From positions 1-64,000 of the forward strand of contig CBFHVV010000005.1 of NCBI GenBank assembly GCA_965658965.1: a stretch of 64,000 nt of DNA, in the 5' to 3' direction. This DNA comes from Croceimicrobium sp965658965. Lineage in GTDB: Bacteria > Bacteroidota > Bacteroidia > Flavobacteriales > Schleiferiaceae. Every line of letters starts with the position of its first letter. Positions within the stretch are counted from its first letter, which is position 1. A program made the position numbers and the translations under genes. The notes under the pieces were generated by a model that was given only the letters and a program-made list of their open reading frames with translations, did no database searches and was not told where the DNA came from. Shown here piece by piece: positions 26,873 through 34,880 of this stretch.

Positions 26873-26918
26873 ACCAAAATTCCTTTTTAAACTAGCAATC
26901 AGAACTTAAGTAATAGCT

Positions 26919-26926
26919 TATTTTCG
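26919..26926 (+). promoter_or_regulatory. Possible -7 element of recF
   Basis: TATTTTCG differs from TAnnTTTG by one base. Transcription would begin near 26931, two bases before the ATG, so the recF message would be nearly leaderless. Confidence 0.3.
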
Positions 26927-26932
26927 CGGCAT

Positions 26933-28012
26933 ATGTTTTTAAAGGATTTACATATTCTAAATTTCAAGAGTTGGGAAGAGGCTAAATTTGACTTTAGTCC
27001 TAAGCTCAATTGCTTTGTAGGTCTTAATGGGAGCGGAAAGACTAATCTTCTAGACGCTATACATTATCTCAGTTTAACCAAAAGCTATTTCTCTAGTCGT
27101 GATAATCGTTCGATAAGAAAAGAGAGCGATTTTTTTATGATTGAGGCGAATTTATCTCGAAAAGAAGAAGAAGTTCGGCTGTATTGTGCACTTAAGAAAG
27201 GTCAGAAAAAGATTTTTAGAAAAGACAAAAAAGAATACGAGCGCCTTGCAGATCACATTGGCTACTTTCCAGCGGTGGTAATTTCTCCCTACGATCGTGA
27301 TTTAATTACGGATAGTGCCGATACGCGCCGGCGGTTTATGGATAATGTCATCAGTCAAGGAAATAATTCTTACCTGCACCATCTGATGCGCTACAATAAA
27401 GCTTTGCAGCAAAGAAATAGTCTATTAAAATTTTTTGCTGCGAATCAAAGGTTCGATGGTGATTCATTAGAAATATACAATCTTCAATTAGCCGAACATG
27501 GCGAATATATTTATCAGCAGCGTGTGGAATTTAGTGAGGCTTTAAAACCACGCTTACAACATTATTACACTTTAATTAGTCAGGGGCGAGAAAGCGCTAG
27601 TATCGATTATCAGAGTCAAAGGCATGATACGGGTTTTGAGGAGCTGTTTGCCCAAAGCCTATCTAAAGACCGAGCACTACAGTATACCAGCGCGGGCTTG
27701 CATCGCGATGACTTAATTTTTAAACTTGATGATACTAGTATAAAGCATTATGGATCGCAAGGACAGCAAAAATCTCTTTTAATAGCCTTAAAGTTGGCGC
27801 AATACGAGTTTATTCGTGATCATCAAGGTTTAGTGCCAGTGTTATTATTAGACGATATTTTTGATAAGTTGGACGAGAACCGGGTGGCTACGCTTGTTAA
27901 GCTAGTGCATGATGAAGACTTTGGACAAATCTTTATAACAGATACTCATCCCGAAAGGACGGTTGACTTGGTGCAACAGATTGACGCAAATGCAAAGATT
28001 TTTGAAATTTAA
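26933..28012 (+). CDS. recF: DNA replication and repair protein RecF
   Basis: A 359-residue SMC-like ATPase that helps load RecA at gaps. It has Walker A (GLNGSGKTNLLDAIHYLSL), the RecF block SPYDRDLITDSADTRRRFMD, the ABC-type signature (SQGQQKSLLIALKLA) and Walker B (PVLLLDDIFDKLD). Length is standard. The next gene starts inside its stop codon (TAATG), which is the usual recF-DUF721 pair of Bacteroidota. Confidence 0.96.
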   Translation: MFLKDLHILNFKSWEEAKFDFSPKLNCFVGLNGSGKTNLLDAIHYLSLTKSYFSSRDNRSIRKESDFFMIEANLSRKEEEVRLYCALKKGQKKIFRKDKKEYERLADHIGYFPAVVISPYDRDLITDSADTRRRFMDNVISQGNNSYLHHLMRYNKALQQRNSLLKFFAANQRFDGDSLEIYNLQLAEHGEYIYQQRVEFSEALKPRLQHYYTLISQGRESASIDYQSQRHDTGFEELFAQSLSKDRALQYTSAGLHRDDLIFKLDDTSIKHYGSQGQQKSLLIALKLAQYEFIRDHQGLVPVLLLDDIFDKLDENRVATLVKLVHDEDFGQIFITDTHPERTVDLVQQIDANAKIFEI

Positions 28013-28302
28013 TGAGTGATTCAAATCAGTTAAAATTAGGCGATGCCTTAAGAAGTTTCTTGCGAGCCAATGGCTTGGAAGAAAAGTTTGTTTTAGCTGA
28101 AATTAAGGCGCATTGGCAAGAGTGGGTGGGGAATAAGATTGATAACAATACCAATGATCTGCACCTACGAAAAGGAGTCTTAACGATATATTTAGGATCT
28201 GGAGTACTAAAGGCCGCTTTGGCGATGCGTAGAGAGGACATGCGCAAACACCTCAATAAGAAGTTAGGCGAGCAAGCGATAATTAGAGTAGAGTTGCGGT
28301 AA
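28012..28302 (+). CDS. DUF721 family protein
   Basis: A 96-residue protein of the DUF721 (DciA-like) type: KLGDALRSFLRANGLEEKF, then AHWQEWVGNKI and a beta-hairpin (LTIYLGSGVLKAAL). Members include the DnaA/DnaB-related helicase operator DciA, so a replication link is possible, and the overlap with recF (shared A of TAATG) fits. The typical W in the helical core is present. A bidirectional terminator follows. Confidence 0.88.
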   Translation: MSDSNQLKLGDALRSFLRANGLEEKFVLAEIKAHWQEWVGNKIDNNTNDLHLRKGVLTIYLGSGVLKAALAMRREDMRKHLNKKLGEQAIIRVELR

Positions 28303-28306
28303 AAAA

Positions 28307-28331
28307 AAAGAGCCACTTAAAGTGACTCTTT
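28307..28331. terminator. Bidirectional terminator between DUF721 gene and ndk
   Basis: AAAGAG-C-CACT / AGTG-A-CTCTTT hairpin, with a T run on the minus strand (A run at 28301-28309) and a shorter one on the plus strand. It lies between two convergent genes. Confidence 0.75.
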
Positions 28332-28354
28332 CTACAAAATATATGTTTGGCTGC

Positions 28355-28774
28355 TTAAAATTTAGCGCGCTCGCCAAAATAGAAACTACCTTCAATAGCA
28401 GCGTTTTCATCAGAATCACTTCCGTGTACTGCGTTAGCAGCAATTGATTCAGCATACAATTTACGGATCGTTCCTTCTTCTGCTTCTGCAGGATTGGTCG
28501 CTCCAATTAATTTGCGAAAATCAGCTACAGCATTATCCTTTTCTAAAATGGCAGCAACGATAGGGCCAGAAGTCATATAGTCCACTAACTCACCGTAAAA
28601 GGGACGTTCTTTATGCACAGCATAAAATTCTTGAGCGTCGCTTTTTGATAATTGAGTCATTTCCATTGCAACAATGCGAAAGCCTGCCTTATTAATCATT
28701 GCTAGTATAGCACCAGTATGACCATTACCCACAGCATCGGGCTTAATCATGGTAAATGTTCTGTTTGTAGCCAT
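28355..28774 (-). CDS. ndk: Nucleoside diphosphate kinase
   Basis: A 139-residue enzyme that balances nucleoside triphosphates through a phospho-His intermediate. Family blocks are TFTMIKPDAVGNGHTGAIL, VYAVHKERPFYGELV-type (FYAVHKERPFY) and the active site NAVHGSDSDENA with the catalytic His. Length is normal. It is a single gene with its own -7 element (28808-28815) and a shared terminator. Confidence 0.97.
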   Translation of the reverse strand: MATNRTFTMIKPDAVGNGHTGAILAMINKAGFRIVAMEMTQLSKSDAQEFYAVHKERPFYGELVDYMTSGPIVAAILEKDNAVADFRKLIGATNPAEAEEGTIRKLYAESIAANAVHGSDSDENAAIEGSFYFGERAKF

Positions 28775-28807
28775 TTGTTTAAATTATATTTTAGCTTAAA
28801 ATTTGCG

Positions 28808-28815
28808 CAAAATTA
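28808..28815 (-). promoter_or_regulatory. Putative -7 element of ndk
   Basis: TAATTTTG on the minus strand matches TAnnTTTG. Predicted start is near 28803, leaving a leader of about 28 bases. Confidence 0.5.
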
Positions 28816-28878
28816 CCGCAATGAACTCTTCTTAACAAGACTTTTCGCACAAAAGTCTTTAGGCCTTAAAAAAAGTTC

Positions 28879-28886
28879 TACTTTTG
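28879..28886 (+). promoter_or_regulatory. Putative -7 element of the lipoprotein gene at 28929
   Basis: TACTTTTG matches TAnnTTTG, with a weak TTTAG at 28858-28862 as a possible -33 box. The predicted start near 28891 leaves a ~38-base leader and rules out an in-frame start at 28884. Confidence 0.5.
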
Positions 28887-28928
28887 CGGCCGCTTAGGCG
28901 ATTAAATATAAATTTAAACAAAAACAAA

Positions 28929-29750
28929 ATGAAAATTACCAAGTACTTAGCATTTGCATTAGCTGGATTATTTGCATTCACTTCTTGTCAAGATGATGAG
29001 GATGATAGCTTAGGTGCCTTTTTATCGGTAACTGAAGCTGGTTCTGGATCTACTGGTGGTGCTATCACAATCAGTCAAGGTGAAGCTTTATCATTTGCAA
29101 TTGACGCCCGTAAAGGGGATTCTGATATGGAAACTTTTGCTGTGAGCCTTAGTGGAGTTAATACCGTTAACCCAATCCCTACAAGCTTACAAGGAAATAC
29201 TTTCCCTTACACACTTTCTAATGCAGACGATGAAACCTACACAGATACTATCGTTTTTGCTAACGCTGGAGCAAATATTGGCAACACTGTTTATACTTTT
29301 ACCGTAACTGATAAAGACGGAAACACTGACGTTGTTACTTACAATGTAACAGTTGATGCAGGTACTACTGCTTTAAGTTCTGCAAATGCCTTTACCTGGG
29401 AAAGAGTTGCTGGCGACCCTGCTACTGGTTTAGCACAATTTGGTTTAGCATGGACTTCTAATAGTGCAACTTCTGCAATTGTTGCGGTTGATGCTGCTAC
29501 GACCATGGTTGAGTTGGCTAGTGCCGATTGGATGAATATTATGACTCAAGAAGATTTAGCAACAGCTATTGCTGCGGGCACTGCTGTAACAGAATACAGA
29601 GGTGTTTCTTCAAGCCAAAATGATACTTACGATGATGTTTTAGGAGTTAGCCATAATGGTACTGACTACCTAATTCACATTACTCAGGGTACCGTAAGTA
29701 CTAGCGGTGCAGGTACTACCATTACTATTACTGGCGAGTACAAGAACTAG
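28929..29750 (+). CDS. Putative surface lipoprotein with Ig-like repeats
   Basis: I choose ATG 28929 (MKITKYLAFALAGLF…), which puts the lipobox FTSC at once after a hydrophobic leader; the acylated Cys is followed by QDDEDD, an acidic stretch of the kind that directs Bacteroidota lipoproteins to the surface. The 273-residue product is rich in Thr, Ser, Gly and Asp, poor in Lys, with beta-sandwich character (NTVYTFTVTDKDGNTDVVTYNVTV-like strand pairs). No named enzyme domain. It has its own promoter and a terminator at 29772-29799, so it is a single-gene unit. Function unknown. Confidence 0.75.
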   Translation: MKITKYLAFALAGLFAFTSCQDDEDDSLGAFLSVTEAGSGSTGGAITISQGEALSFAIDARKGDSDMETFAVSLSGVNTVNPIPTSLQGNTFPYTLSNADDETYTDTIVFANAGANIGNTVYTFTVTDKDGNTDVVTYNVTVDAGTTALSSANAFTWERVAGDPATGLAQFGLAWTSNSATSAIVAVDAATTMVELASADWMNIMTQEDLATAIAAGTAVTEYRGVSSSQNDTYDDVLGVSHNGTDYLIHITQGTVSTSGAGTTITITGEYKN

Positions 29751-29771
29751 TCAGCCTTTTTATTGTTATTT

Positions 29772-29799
29772 AAAAACCCTGGTTTAGGCCGGGGTTTTT
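29772..29799 (+). terminator. Terminator of the lipoprotein gene at 28929
   Basis: AAAAACCC…GGGTTTTT hairpin (CCCTGG / CCGGGG with a mismatch) and T tract, 21 bases after the stop codon. Confidence 0.8.
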
Positions 29800-29815
29800 C
29801 ATTTAGAAAACAATT

Positions 29816-30541
29816 ATGAAATTAGATATTCTTGCTTTCGGTGCGCACCCAGATGATGTAGAGTTAAGTTGCTCTGGTACTTTGGCCAAACAAAATTCAC
29901 TTGGTTATAAATGTGGAGTAGTAGATCTTACTCAGGGCGAATTGGGAACCCGAGGGACCGCAGAACTTCGATTGAAAGAAGCGCAAGCTGCTGGTGAAAT
30001 TATGGGCCTAAGGGTACGCGAAAACCTGGGATTTAAAGATGGTTTTTTTAAGAATGATTCTGAGCATCAGTTGGAGGTTGTACGCATGATACGAAAATAT
30101 CGACCAGAGATTGTGATTGCAAATGCCCCCACCGATCGTCATCCCGATCACGGGCGCGGTTCTTTTTTGGTTAAAGAAGCGGCTTTTTTAGCGGGCTTAA
30201 CTAAAATAGAAACTAAGGAAGATGGCAGCTTACAGGAACCTTACCGTCCTAGTTTATTACTGTACTATATCCAATTTCAAAGTTTAAGTCCAGACTTTAT
30301 AGTGGACATAGGAGAGCATATTGAAACTAAAGTCGCCTCCATTAAAGCCTACCAGTCGCAGTTCTATGATCCTAGTTCCAAGGAGCCAAAAACGGTGATC
30401 AGTTCTAAAAACTTTATGGATAGCGTTACTTATAGAGCGCAAGATATGGGTAGATTAATAGGGGCCGAATACGGCGAAGGCTTTATCAAAGCCCAAGACT
30501 TGGGAATATCAGACCTTATGCATTTGAGCGGAGTACGTTAG
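29816..30541 (+). CDS. bshB1: Bacillithiol biosynthesis deacetylase BshB1
   Basis: A 241-residue LmbE/PIG-L zinc deacetylase that removes the acetyl group from GlcNAc-malate in the synthesis of bacillithiol, the thiol buffer that replaces glutathione in many Bacteroidota. Zinc/active-site residues are in GAHPDDVELSCSG (AHPDD) and DRHPDHGRGS (HPDH). The block LTQGELGTRGTAELR is characteristic of BshB1. The other genes of the pathway are not in the window. Its 3' end overlaps the convergent glycosyltransferase by 26 bases. Confidence 0.93.
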   Translation: MKLDILAFGAHPDDVELSCSGTLAKQNSLGYKCGVVDLTQGELGTRGTAELRLKEAQAAGEIMGLRVRENLGFKDGFFKNDSEHQLEVVRMIRKYRPEIVIANAPTDRHPDHGRGSFLVKEAAFLAGLTKIETKEDGSLQEPYRPSLLLYYIQFQSLSPDFIVDIGEHIETKVASIKAYQSQFYDPSSKEPKTVISSKNFMDSVTYRAQDMGRLIGAEYGEGFIKAQDLGISDLMHLSGVR

Positions 30542-31640
30542 CATAAAGTTCAGCAAATTTTAATGAGATGGCCTCATGCCCAAATTCACTTTGGGCCTTG
30601 ATGGCCATTTTTTTTGGCTCGTATGACTGATATTTTTCTTGCATTTCCATAAGTGCAGCAACCAAACCATCCTTATCATTTGGCTCCACTAAGAGGCCCC
30701 TTGTCTCATCTACAATATCGGCAATGCCTCCCACTTTTGTGGCAATAACTGGTTTCCCAACACAAAGCGATTCTAAAATAACTACTGGCTGGTTTTCAAT
30801 GTGGCTAAAAAGTAGGAAGCAATCTGATGCTTGCATTTCTTGGGCCACTTGATTTTTATTTAAGCTTGGTAATAAGCGATATCCTTGGGGGCTAATCCCA
30901 TGTTTACGTAGCTCTTTTTTTAAGGCGCTCGGGTCACCGTCTCCTCCTATGCTAAGCAATGACCTAGGAAATTGTTGATGGAAATCTGCGTAAGCGGCCA
31001 CAATACCACTAATGTTCTTGGTACTTTCTTGCAAGCTGGAGATATGTAAAATCCTGAAAGTAGGGGATGTGGGTTTTTCGATATATTTAAAGACACTGGT
31101 ATTAACAACATTGCCAATTACGCGAATAGGCCGTTTAACGCCAAAGTTTTGCAGGGATTCTCCTAACTGTCTAGATACAGGCATCACAAAACTTGCTCGA
31201 TTAAATATGGATTTAGCCAAAAATTTATTGGCGAAGCTAAGATCATGACGACGACTCTTCTGATAGGCTGAAAAGTGTTCGCTTATTAGGTAGGGTAACT
31301 TGATTTTTGGAAGGAAAAGCCCAGCAGGATAAGCTACATGAAGGTGGGCGAGCTTAAAGCGGAAGCCTTGTTGGAGTAAATATTCATAGCCTTTATTTAA
31401 GGCCTTTAGATAACTAATGAAGGGTAGTTTCTTGCGGAAGTATACCCTACACACGGGCAGGCCATTTTCTAATTGATACGTAATACTATCTTCATCTGCA
31501 GGAAAAGCGCCTAGCACAACGCCTTGACTTTTAAGTTGAATGGCTAGAATATGCTCTTCTACAAAATTACCCAAAGTAGGATGAACCTTGGATGGGTACC
31601 AAGAAACAAGATGTAGTATTTTATCGGGGAGCTGCTGCAT
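30516..31640 (-). CDS. Family 4 glycosyltransferase
   Basis: A 374-residue GT-B enzyme. The N-terminal half begins LHLVSWYPSKVHPTLGNFVEEH; the C-terminal half has the donor-binding region, HISSLQESTKNISGIVAAY, LSIGGDGD and the ExxG/E motif SHIENQPVVILESLCVGKPVIATKVGGIADIV. No signal or membrane segment. The substrate is unknown; similar proteins take part in surface glycan or lipid-linked glycan assembly. Single minus-strand gene, overlapping bshB1 at the 3' end. Confidence 0.88.
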   Translation of the reverse strand: MQQLPDKILHLVSWYPSKVHPTLGNFVEEHILAIQLKSQGVVLGAFPADEDSITYQLENGLPVCRVYFRKKLPFISYLKALNKGYEYLLQQGFRFKLAHLHVAYPAGLFLPKIKLPYLISEHFSAYQKSRRHDLSFANKFLAKSIFNRASFVMPVSRQLGESLQNFGVKRPIRVIGNVVNTSVFKYIEKPTSPTFRILHISSLQESTKNISGIVAAYADFHQQFPRSLLSIGGDGDPSALKKELRKHGISPQGYRLLPSLNKNQVAQEMQASDCFLLFSHIENQPVVILESLCVGKPVIATKVGGIADIVDETRGLLVEPNDKDGLVAALMEMQEKYQSYEPKKMAIKAQSEFGHEAISLKFAELYANVLRSNA

Positions 31641-31776
31641 ACTATAAGATCAAGAAGGCAAGCTATAACTTATTGGTATAAATGAAGCGGTTGAAGCGGA
31701 ACATTTAATTTACTTTAGAAACGATATGGCTTAGTAATAGTAAGGAGATCAAGAGAGTAGGGGGGTGAAATAAAAA

Positions 31777-31803
31777 AAAGCCCTCCGATAATTGGAGGGC
31801 TTT
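31777..31803 (-). terminator. Terminator behind tRNA-His
   Basis: AAAGCCCTCC / GGAGGGCTTT ten-base stem followed on the minus strand by a T run. It begins four bases after the tRNA 3' end and also could act on the plus strand. Confidence 0.88.
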
Positions 31804-31805
31804 AT

Positions 31806-31881
31806 GGGTGGAAGACGGGATTCGAACCCGCGACCCTCGGTACCACAAACCGATGCTCTAACCAACTGAGCTACAACCACC
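31806..31881 (-). tRNA. tRNA-His (GTG)
   Basis: The cloverleaf is readable on the minus strand: D arm GTAGCTCAGTTGGTTAGAGC, anticodon stem TCGGT/ACCGA around loop TTGTGGT (anticodon GTG, His), T arm GCGGG-TTCGAAT-CCCGT. An encoded G(-1) (31881) faces C73 (31807), the identity pair of tRNA-His. The acceptor stem reads GTGGTTG against CTTCCAC, which leaves two adjacent U·U mismatches. The CCA end is not fully encoded. Confidence 0.95.
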
Positions 31882-31954
31882 ATTTGATTCCCTTATTTTG
31901 GGGTCGGCAAATGTAATAATAGATTATTAAAAGTCGATAACTTTCGAATAAAAA

Positions 31955-32407
31955 TTATGGGCTTTTTCTTCTTCTTTTTCCTAGCTCCCGCATTAAGCGC
32001 CGGTGGAAGTCTAATTCAGCTCGATAATAGTCTGCTGCGCCTCTGGTTCCGAGGCATTCTTTAAATTTTTCAAAGTATTGGATTTTAAGATCTGCAAGTT
32101 TTTTTTGATCATTGAGTTTTTCTAAAATCATCTTTTCTATCTCAGCATCGCTTAAGTTCTCAAATGAGGGTTTAGCATCCTCGGGAGGTGGAAGTTCTGA
32201 ATGATCTTTTAGAATTTGTCGGGTTTCTTTTTGGTATTGATTGTAGACGGGCCAAAATTTTTGAGCCGTTTCAGGGCTTAGGTTTAAAGCTTCAGTAAGG
32301 TATCTTGCTTTATAGGCTTCTATTTTTTCAATGTCTCGAGGATGTCTTTGCCCCGATAGATTTAGGCCGATCAAGAGTATAAAGAAAAGGCTAGCTTGTG
32401 TTTTCAT
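31955..32407 (-). CDS. Exported helical protein of the ECF sigma operon
   Basis: A 150-residue protein with a signal peptide (MKTQASLFFILLIGLNLSGQ) and a charged, helical mature part. EAYKARYLTEALNLSPETAQKFW recalls the periplasmic Spy/CpxP-like or ECF-associated proteins that accompany sigma factors in Bacteroidota. LxxTxxQ-type motifs of Spy are not exact, so the family is uncertain. It is the third gene after the ECF sigma factor and a membrane protein, two bases after the latter, and probably acts with them in sensing. Confidence 0.6.
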   Translation of the reverse strand: MKTQASLFFILLIGLNLSGQRHPRDIEKIEAYKARYLTEALNLSPETAQKFWPVYNQYQKETRQILKDHSELPPPEDAKPSFENLSDAEIEKMILEKLNDQKKLADLKIQYFEKFKECLGTRGAADYYRAELDFHRRLMRELGKRRRKSP

Positions 32408-32409
32408 CT

Positions 32410-32790
32410 TTATAGAAATTCGTTGGTGTATTGGTTTAGATAGTCATCAATGAGTTCGTGTTCAAATAGCTCGTCGGTATTACTTAGCTCCATTTCTAGG
32501 TTGTCTTCTTCTAAAAGATAGGTTTCGGGGTAGGCTGCGTATGGGCTGTAACTTATAAATTCATCTATGGCTGATGCACTTATTTGATCGAGGTTTTCGG
32601 GCTCAACAAAATTTTCTTCATTATAATTCAATGCTAAACCGATTAATAGGGCGATGCTAGCGGCAGCACTTAAAGCACTTGGCCAAGGATAAAGTTGGAA
32701 TATGTTTTTTCGCTTGCTAGGGATTTCTTTTAAAAGAGCCTTTTTTTCGCGAAAGTAATTTTCGGGGACTTTAAATTCTGACTTATTCAT
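32410..32790 (-). CDS. Small membrane protein, possible anti-sigma factor
   Basis: A 126-residue protein: a short N-terminal cytoplasmic part (KSEFKVPENYFREKKALLKEI), one transmembrane helix at about 37-55 (LSAAASIALLIGLALNY), and an acidic, Tyr/Asn-rich outer tail. The N-terminal PENYF box is often seen in proteins encoded after ECF sigma factors in Bacteroidota. No zinc-type anti-sigma HxxxCxxC is present. Position directly after the sigma gene (35 bases) makes an anti-sigma role likely but unproven. Confidence 0.6.
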   Translation of the reverse strand: MNKSEFKVPENYFREKKALLKEIPSKRKNIFQLYPWPSALSAAASIALLIGLALNYNEENFVEPENLDQISASAIDEFISYSPYAAYPETYLLEEDNLEMELSNTDELFEHELIDDYLNQYTNEFL

Positions 32791-32825
32791 AATTGTAATA
32801 TTAGACCTTTGAAAGGGACAATAGT

Positions 32826-33350
32826 TTAATCTAAATGGAAGCTTTTTTTTATTTTTTCTTTAGCGTGGTAATAGGAGGCTTTAAGTGCTCCTTCAGAGGT
32901 TTTGAGAAGGGTGCTTATTTCGTGGTAAGGTAGTTCTTGGAAATAACGCATCTTAAAAACAACTTGCTGCCTGAATGGCAAGTTCTCTACCGCTGCATGC
33001 AAGTCTAAAAGAGTCTGATCACCATTAAAAAAGGGATCATCATTAAGGGTGCTTATTTTACCAGTGTCTATTTCGGTGTAGCGCTTTTCTTTCTTTAATG
33101 TTGCGAAACTTTGGTTGCAAACAATGCGAAATAGCCAAGTATAAAAATTAGATTCCGCTTTAAATTTGGGTAAAGCTTTCCAGGCATTGATAAAGGATTC
33201 CTGCAAAACATCATCTGCCAAATCGTGGCGAAACATAAGCTTTCTAGCCTGCCAATAAAGTGGCTCGGTATATTCATCTACTAGGATATTAAACAGTTTT
33301 TCATGTTTCCCGCTTTGTAACCACTCTTTCCACTCTTTGGGTTCCACCAT
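32826..33350 (-). CDS. ECF-type RNA polymerase sigma factor
   Basis: A 174-residue sigma-70 factor with region 2 (about 22-95; DLADDVLQESFINAWKAL, FYTWLFRIVCNQ) and region 4 (about 120-170; LPFRQQVVFKMRYFQELPYHEISTLL, SEGALKASYYHAKEKIK). Regions 1 and 3 are absent as in ECF sigmas. It heads a three-gene minus-strand operon with a membrane protein and an exported protein and faces, across 213 bases, the start of a four-gene lipoprotein series on the plus strand. Target promoters cannot be read here. Confidence 0.93.
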   Translation of the reverse strand: MVEPKEWKEWLQSGKHEKLFNILVDEYTEPLYWQARKLMFRHDLADDVLQESFINAWKALPKFKAESNFYTWLFRIVCNQSFATLKKEKRYTEIDTGKISTLNDDPFFNGDQTLLDLHAAVENLPFRQQVVFKMRYFQELPYHEISTLLKTSEGALKASYYHAKEKIKKSFHLD

Positions 33351-33537
33351 TAATCGAAGCTATTGTATTTTTCTTAGAGTGAAACATGGGTCTAAGGTTT
33401 AATTGTATTTCGTTGAAAAAGTGAGATGGTAAATTTTCTTTGGTTTTATTATTAAATGTTGATTAACTAGGGTCGTAAGTTGCTGAAAAGCAGTATGGAA
33501 ATATTTAAGACAAATTAAATTTGATAAGAAATAGTTG

Positions 33538-33545
33538 TATATTTG
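33538..33545 (+). promoter_or_regulatory. Putative -7 element of the lipoprotein series
   Basis: TATATTTG matches TAnnTTTG; transcription would start near 33550, about 14 bases before ATG 33564. A TTTG at 33520 is too close (14-base spacer) to be a good -33 box, so another factor could be needed. Confidence 0.4.
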
Positions 33546-33563
33546 CCTCAAATACTATTACCC

Positions 33564-34856
33564 ATGAAAAGAATTTTAATCGCATCAGCACTCTTATCTG
33601 TTGGCTTAATAAGCTGTAATAGAGAGATTAGTGAAGAGCTTAACTCTAAGGACGCTAATCGTCTAACTACGGTTAGTGGAAGCGAATTAGAGGCAGAGCT
33701 TACTGAAATGAATGAGTCTTTCGCCATTACTGGTAAAGCGAGCAGCTTGTCTTATAGTTATAAGGCCTACGCTGAACCCCCGCAAATTAATTCAATCCGC
33801 ACCAATGCGACGTCTGTAACTGCTATCAGAGACGTTGTATTTGTTACTTGGCATACTCTTAATGCCCCTTATGGAGGTGCGATATCTGCTTATAAGCTAA
33901 ATCCTAGTACGGGCAAATACGTATACACAGCAAGAGTAGATTTTGTAGATACTGATTTTCATGAAGCCGTTGCTGCCATTAATCCAGGCCTAGGGACTTA
34001 TGAAGTTTTCGCAGTGGGTCAGCGTGATCCAGATCAATCTGGATACCTATTAAGTGGTCACAAAGGGGCTATAGTGGGTAAAGTAAGTTACGATTACATT
34101 AATGATGTTTTTAATACTTCTGACTACAAAGAGCTTCCTCTTCCAAGTTATGGTGCTAATGGTATTATTACTTCTGCAGGGAAGTATTATATTGTAACTG
34201 GTAATGGTAACGGTGGTGACCCAACTTTCCAAAGAGGTGGTCTTTACGTAACTGATTATAATCTTACCAATGTTTCGGAGGCAGCTGATTTAGTTGATGG
34301 GGAGTTTATTGTGGCTAACCAATTTACAGCAGCAACTACAGATTTAGACTATTCAGTTTTAGATCGTAATGATGGTGATAAGGTTTCTGTGTACTACCAA
34401 AAAAATACAGCATCTAGCGTTAATAACGCTTATTTAGGTGCAGCCGATGCTATCCAAACAGGTCTCGCTGATATGGACGTGGACCGTCAAGGAATGGCCT
34501 ATCTAAACGATAGTACTGTATTATTTGCTCTTGGAACGAATGGATTGTATTCTTATGATCCTACCAATAGCTTTCAATTACAATCTAATCTTGGATCTGC
34601 CCTTGCGGTAGAAGTAGACGATGCATCCAAAATTATTTACTACGCAGCCTCAGAAGGTGGCGTAAGAGTTTTAGCTGCCGACGGATATCCTGGCGGTGCT
34701 TTAATCAACAACTTTGATTTAATCGGAAACTTTGTACCTCCAACTGGTGGAAGCTTTCCTGGCCAATTTGAAATTAAAGACATTTCTATATACTTAGTGG
34801 ATAACATTGCCCTAGCTACTGGCTTAGGTGGCATGTACTTTATCCAGAAAAATTAA
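33564..34856 (+). CDS. Lipoprotein 1 of a four-copy paralogous series
   Basis: I choose ATG 33564 (MKRILIASALLSVGLISC), which gives a clean lipoprotein signal with Cys18; an ATG at 33543 adds seven residues without a role. The 430-residue product has the shared blocks of the series: SYSYKAYAEPP, SIRTNATSV, VVFVTWHTLNAPYGGAISAY, GQRDPDQSGYLL, YDYINDVF, ELPLPSYG, YVTGNGNG-like, and C-terminal YPGGALINNFDLIG and NIALATGLGGMYFIQKN. Recurring beta-rich segments suggest a propeller-like fold. This copy is the most divergent in the middle. No named domain is recognisable to me. First gene after the divergent ECF sigma operon. Confidence 0.75.
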   Translation: MKRILIASALLSVGLISCNREISEELNSKDANRLTTVSGSELEAELTEMNESFAITGKASSLSYSYKAYAEPPQINSIRTNATSVTAIRDVVFVTWHTLNAPYGGAISAYKLNPSTGKYVYTARVDFVDTDFHEAVAAINPGLGTYEVFAVGQRDPDQSGYLLSGHKGAIVGKVSYDYINDVFNTSDYKELPLPSYGANGIITSAGKYYIVTGNGNGGDPTFQRGGLYVTDYNLTNVSEAADLVDGEFIVANQFTAATTDLDYSVLDRNDGDKVSVYYQKNTASSVNNAYLGAADAIQTGLADMDVDRQGMAYLNDSTVLFALGTNGLYSYDPTNSFQLQSNLGSALAVEVDDASKIIYYAASEGGVRVLAADGYPGGALINNFDLIGNFVPPTGGSFPGQFEIKDISIYLVDNIALATGLGGMYFIQKN

Positions 34857-34880
34857 TTACCCATAATTTAATATCCAAAC

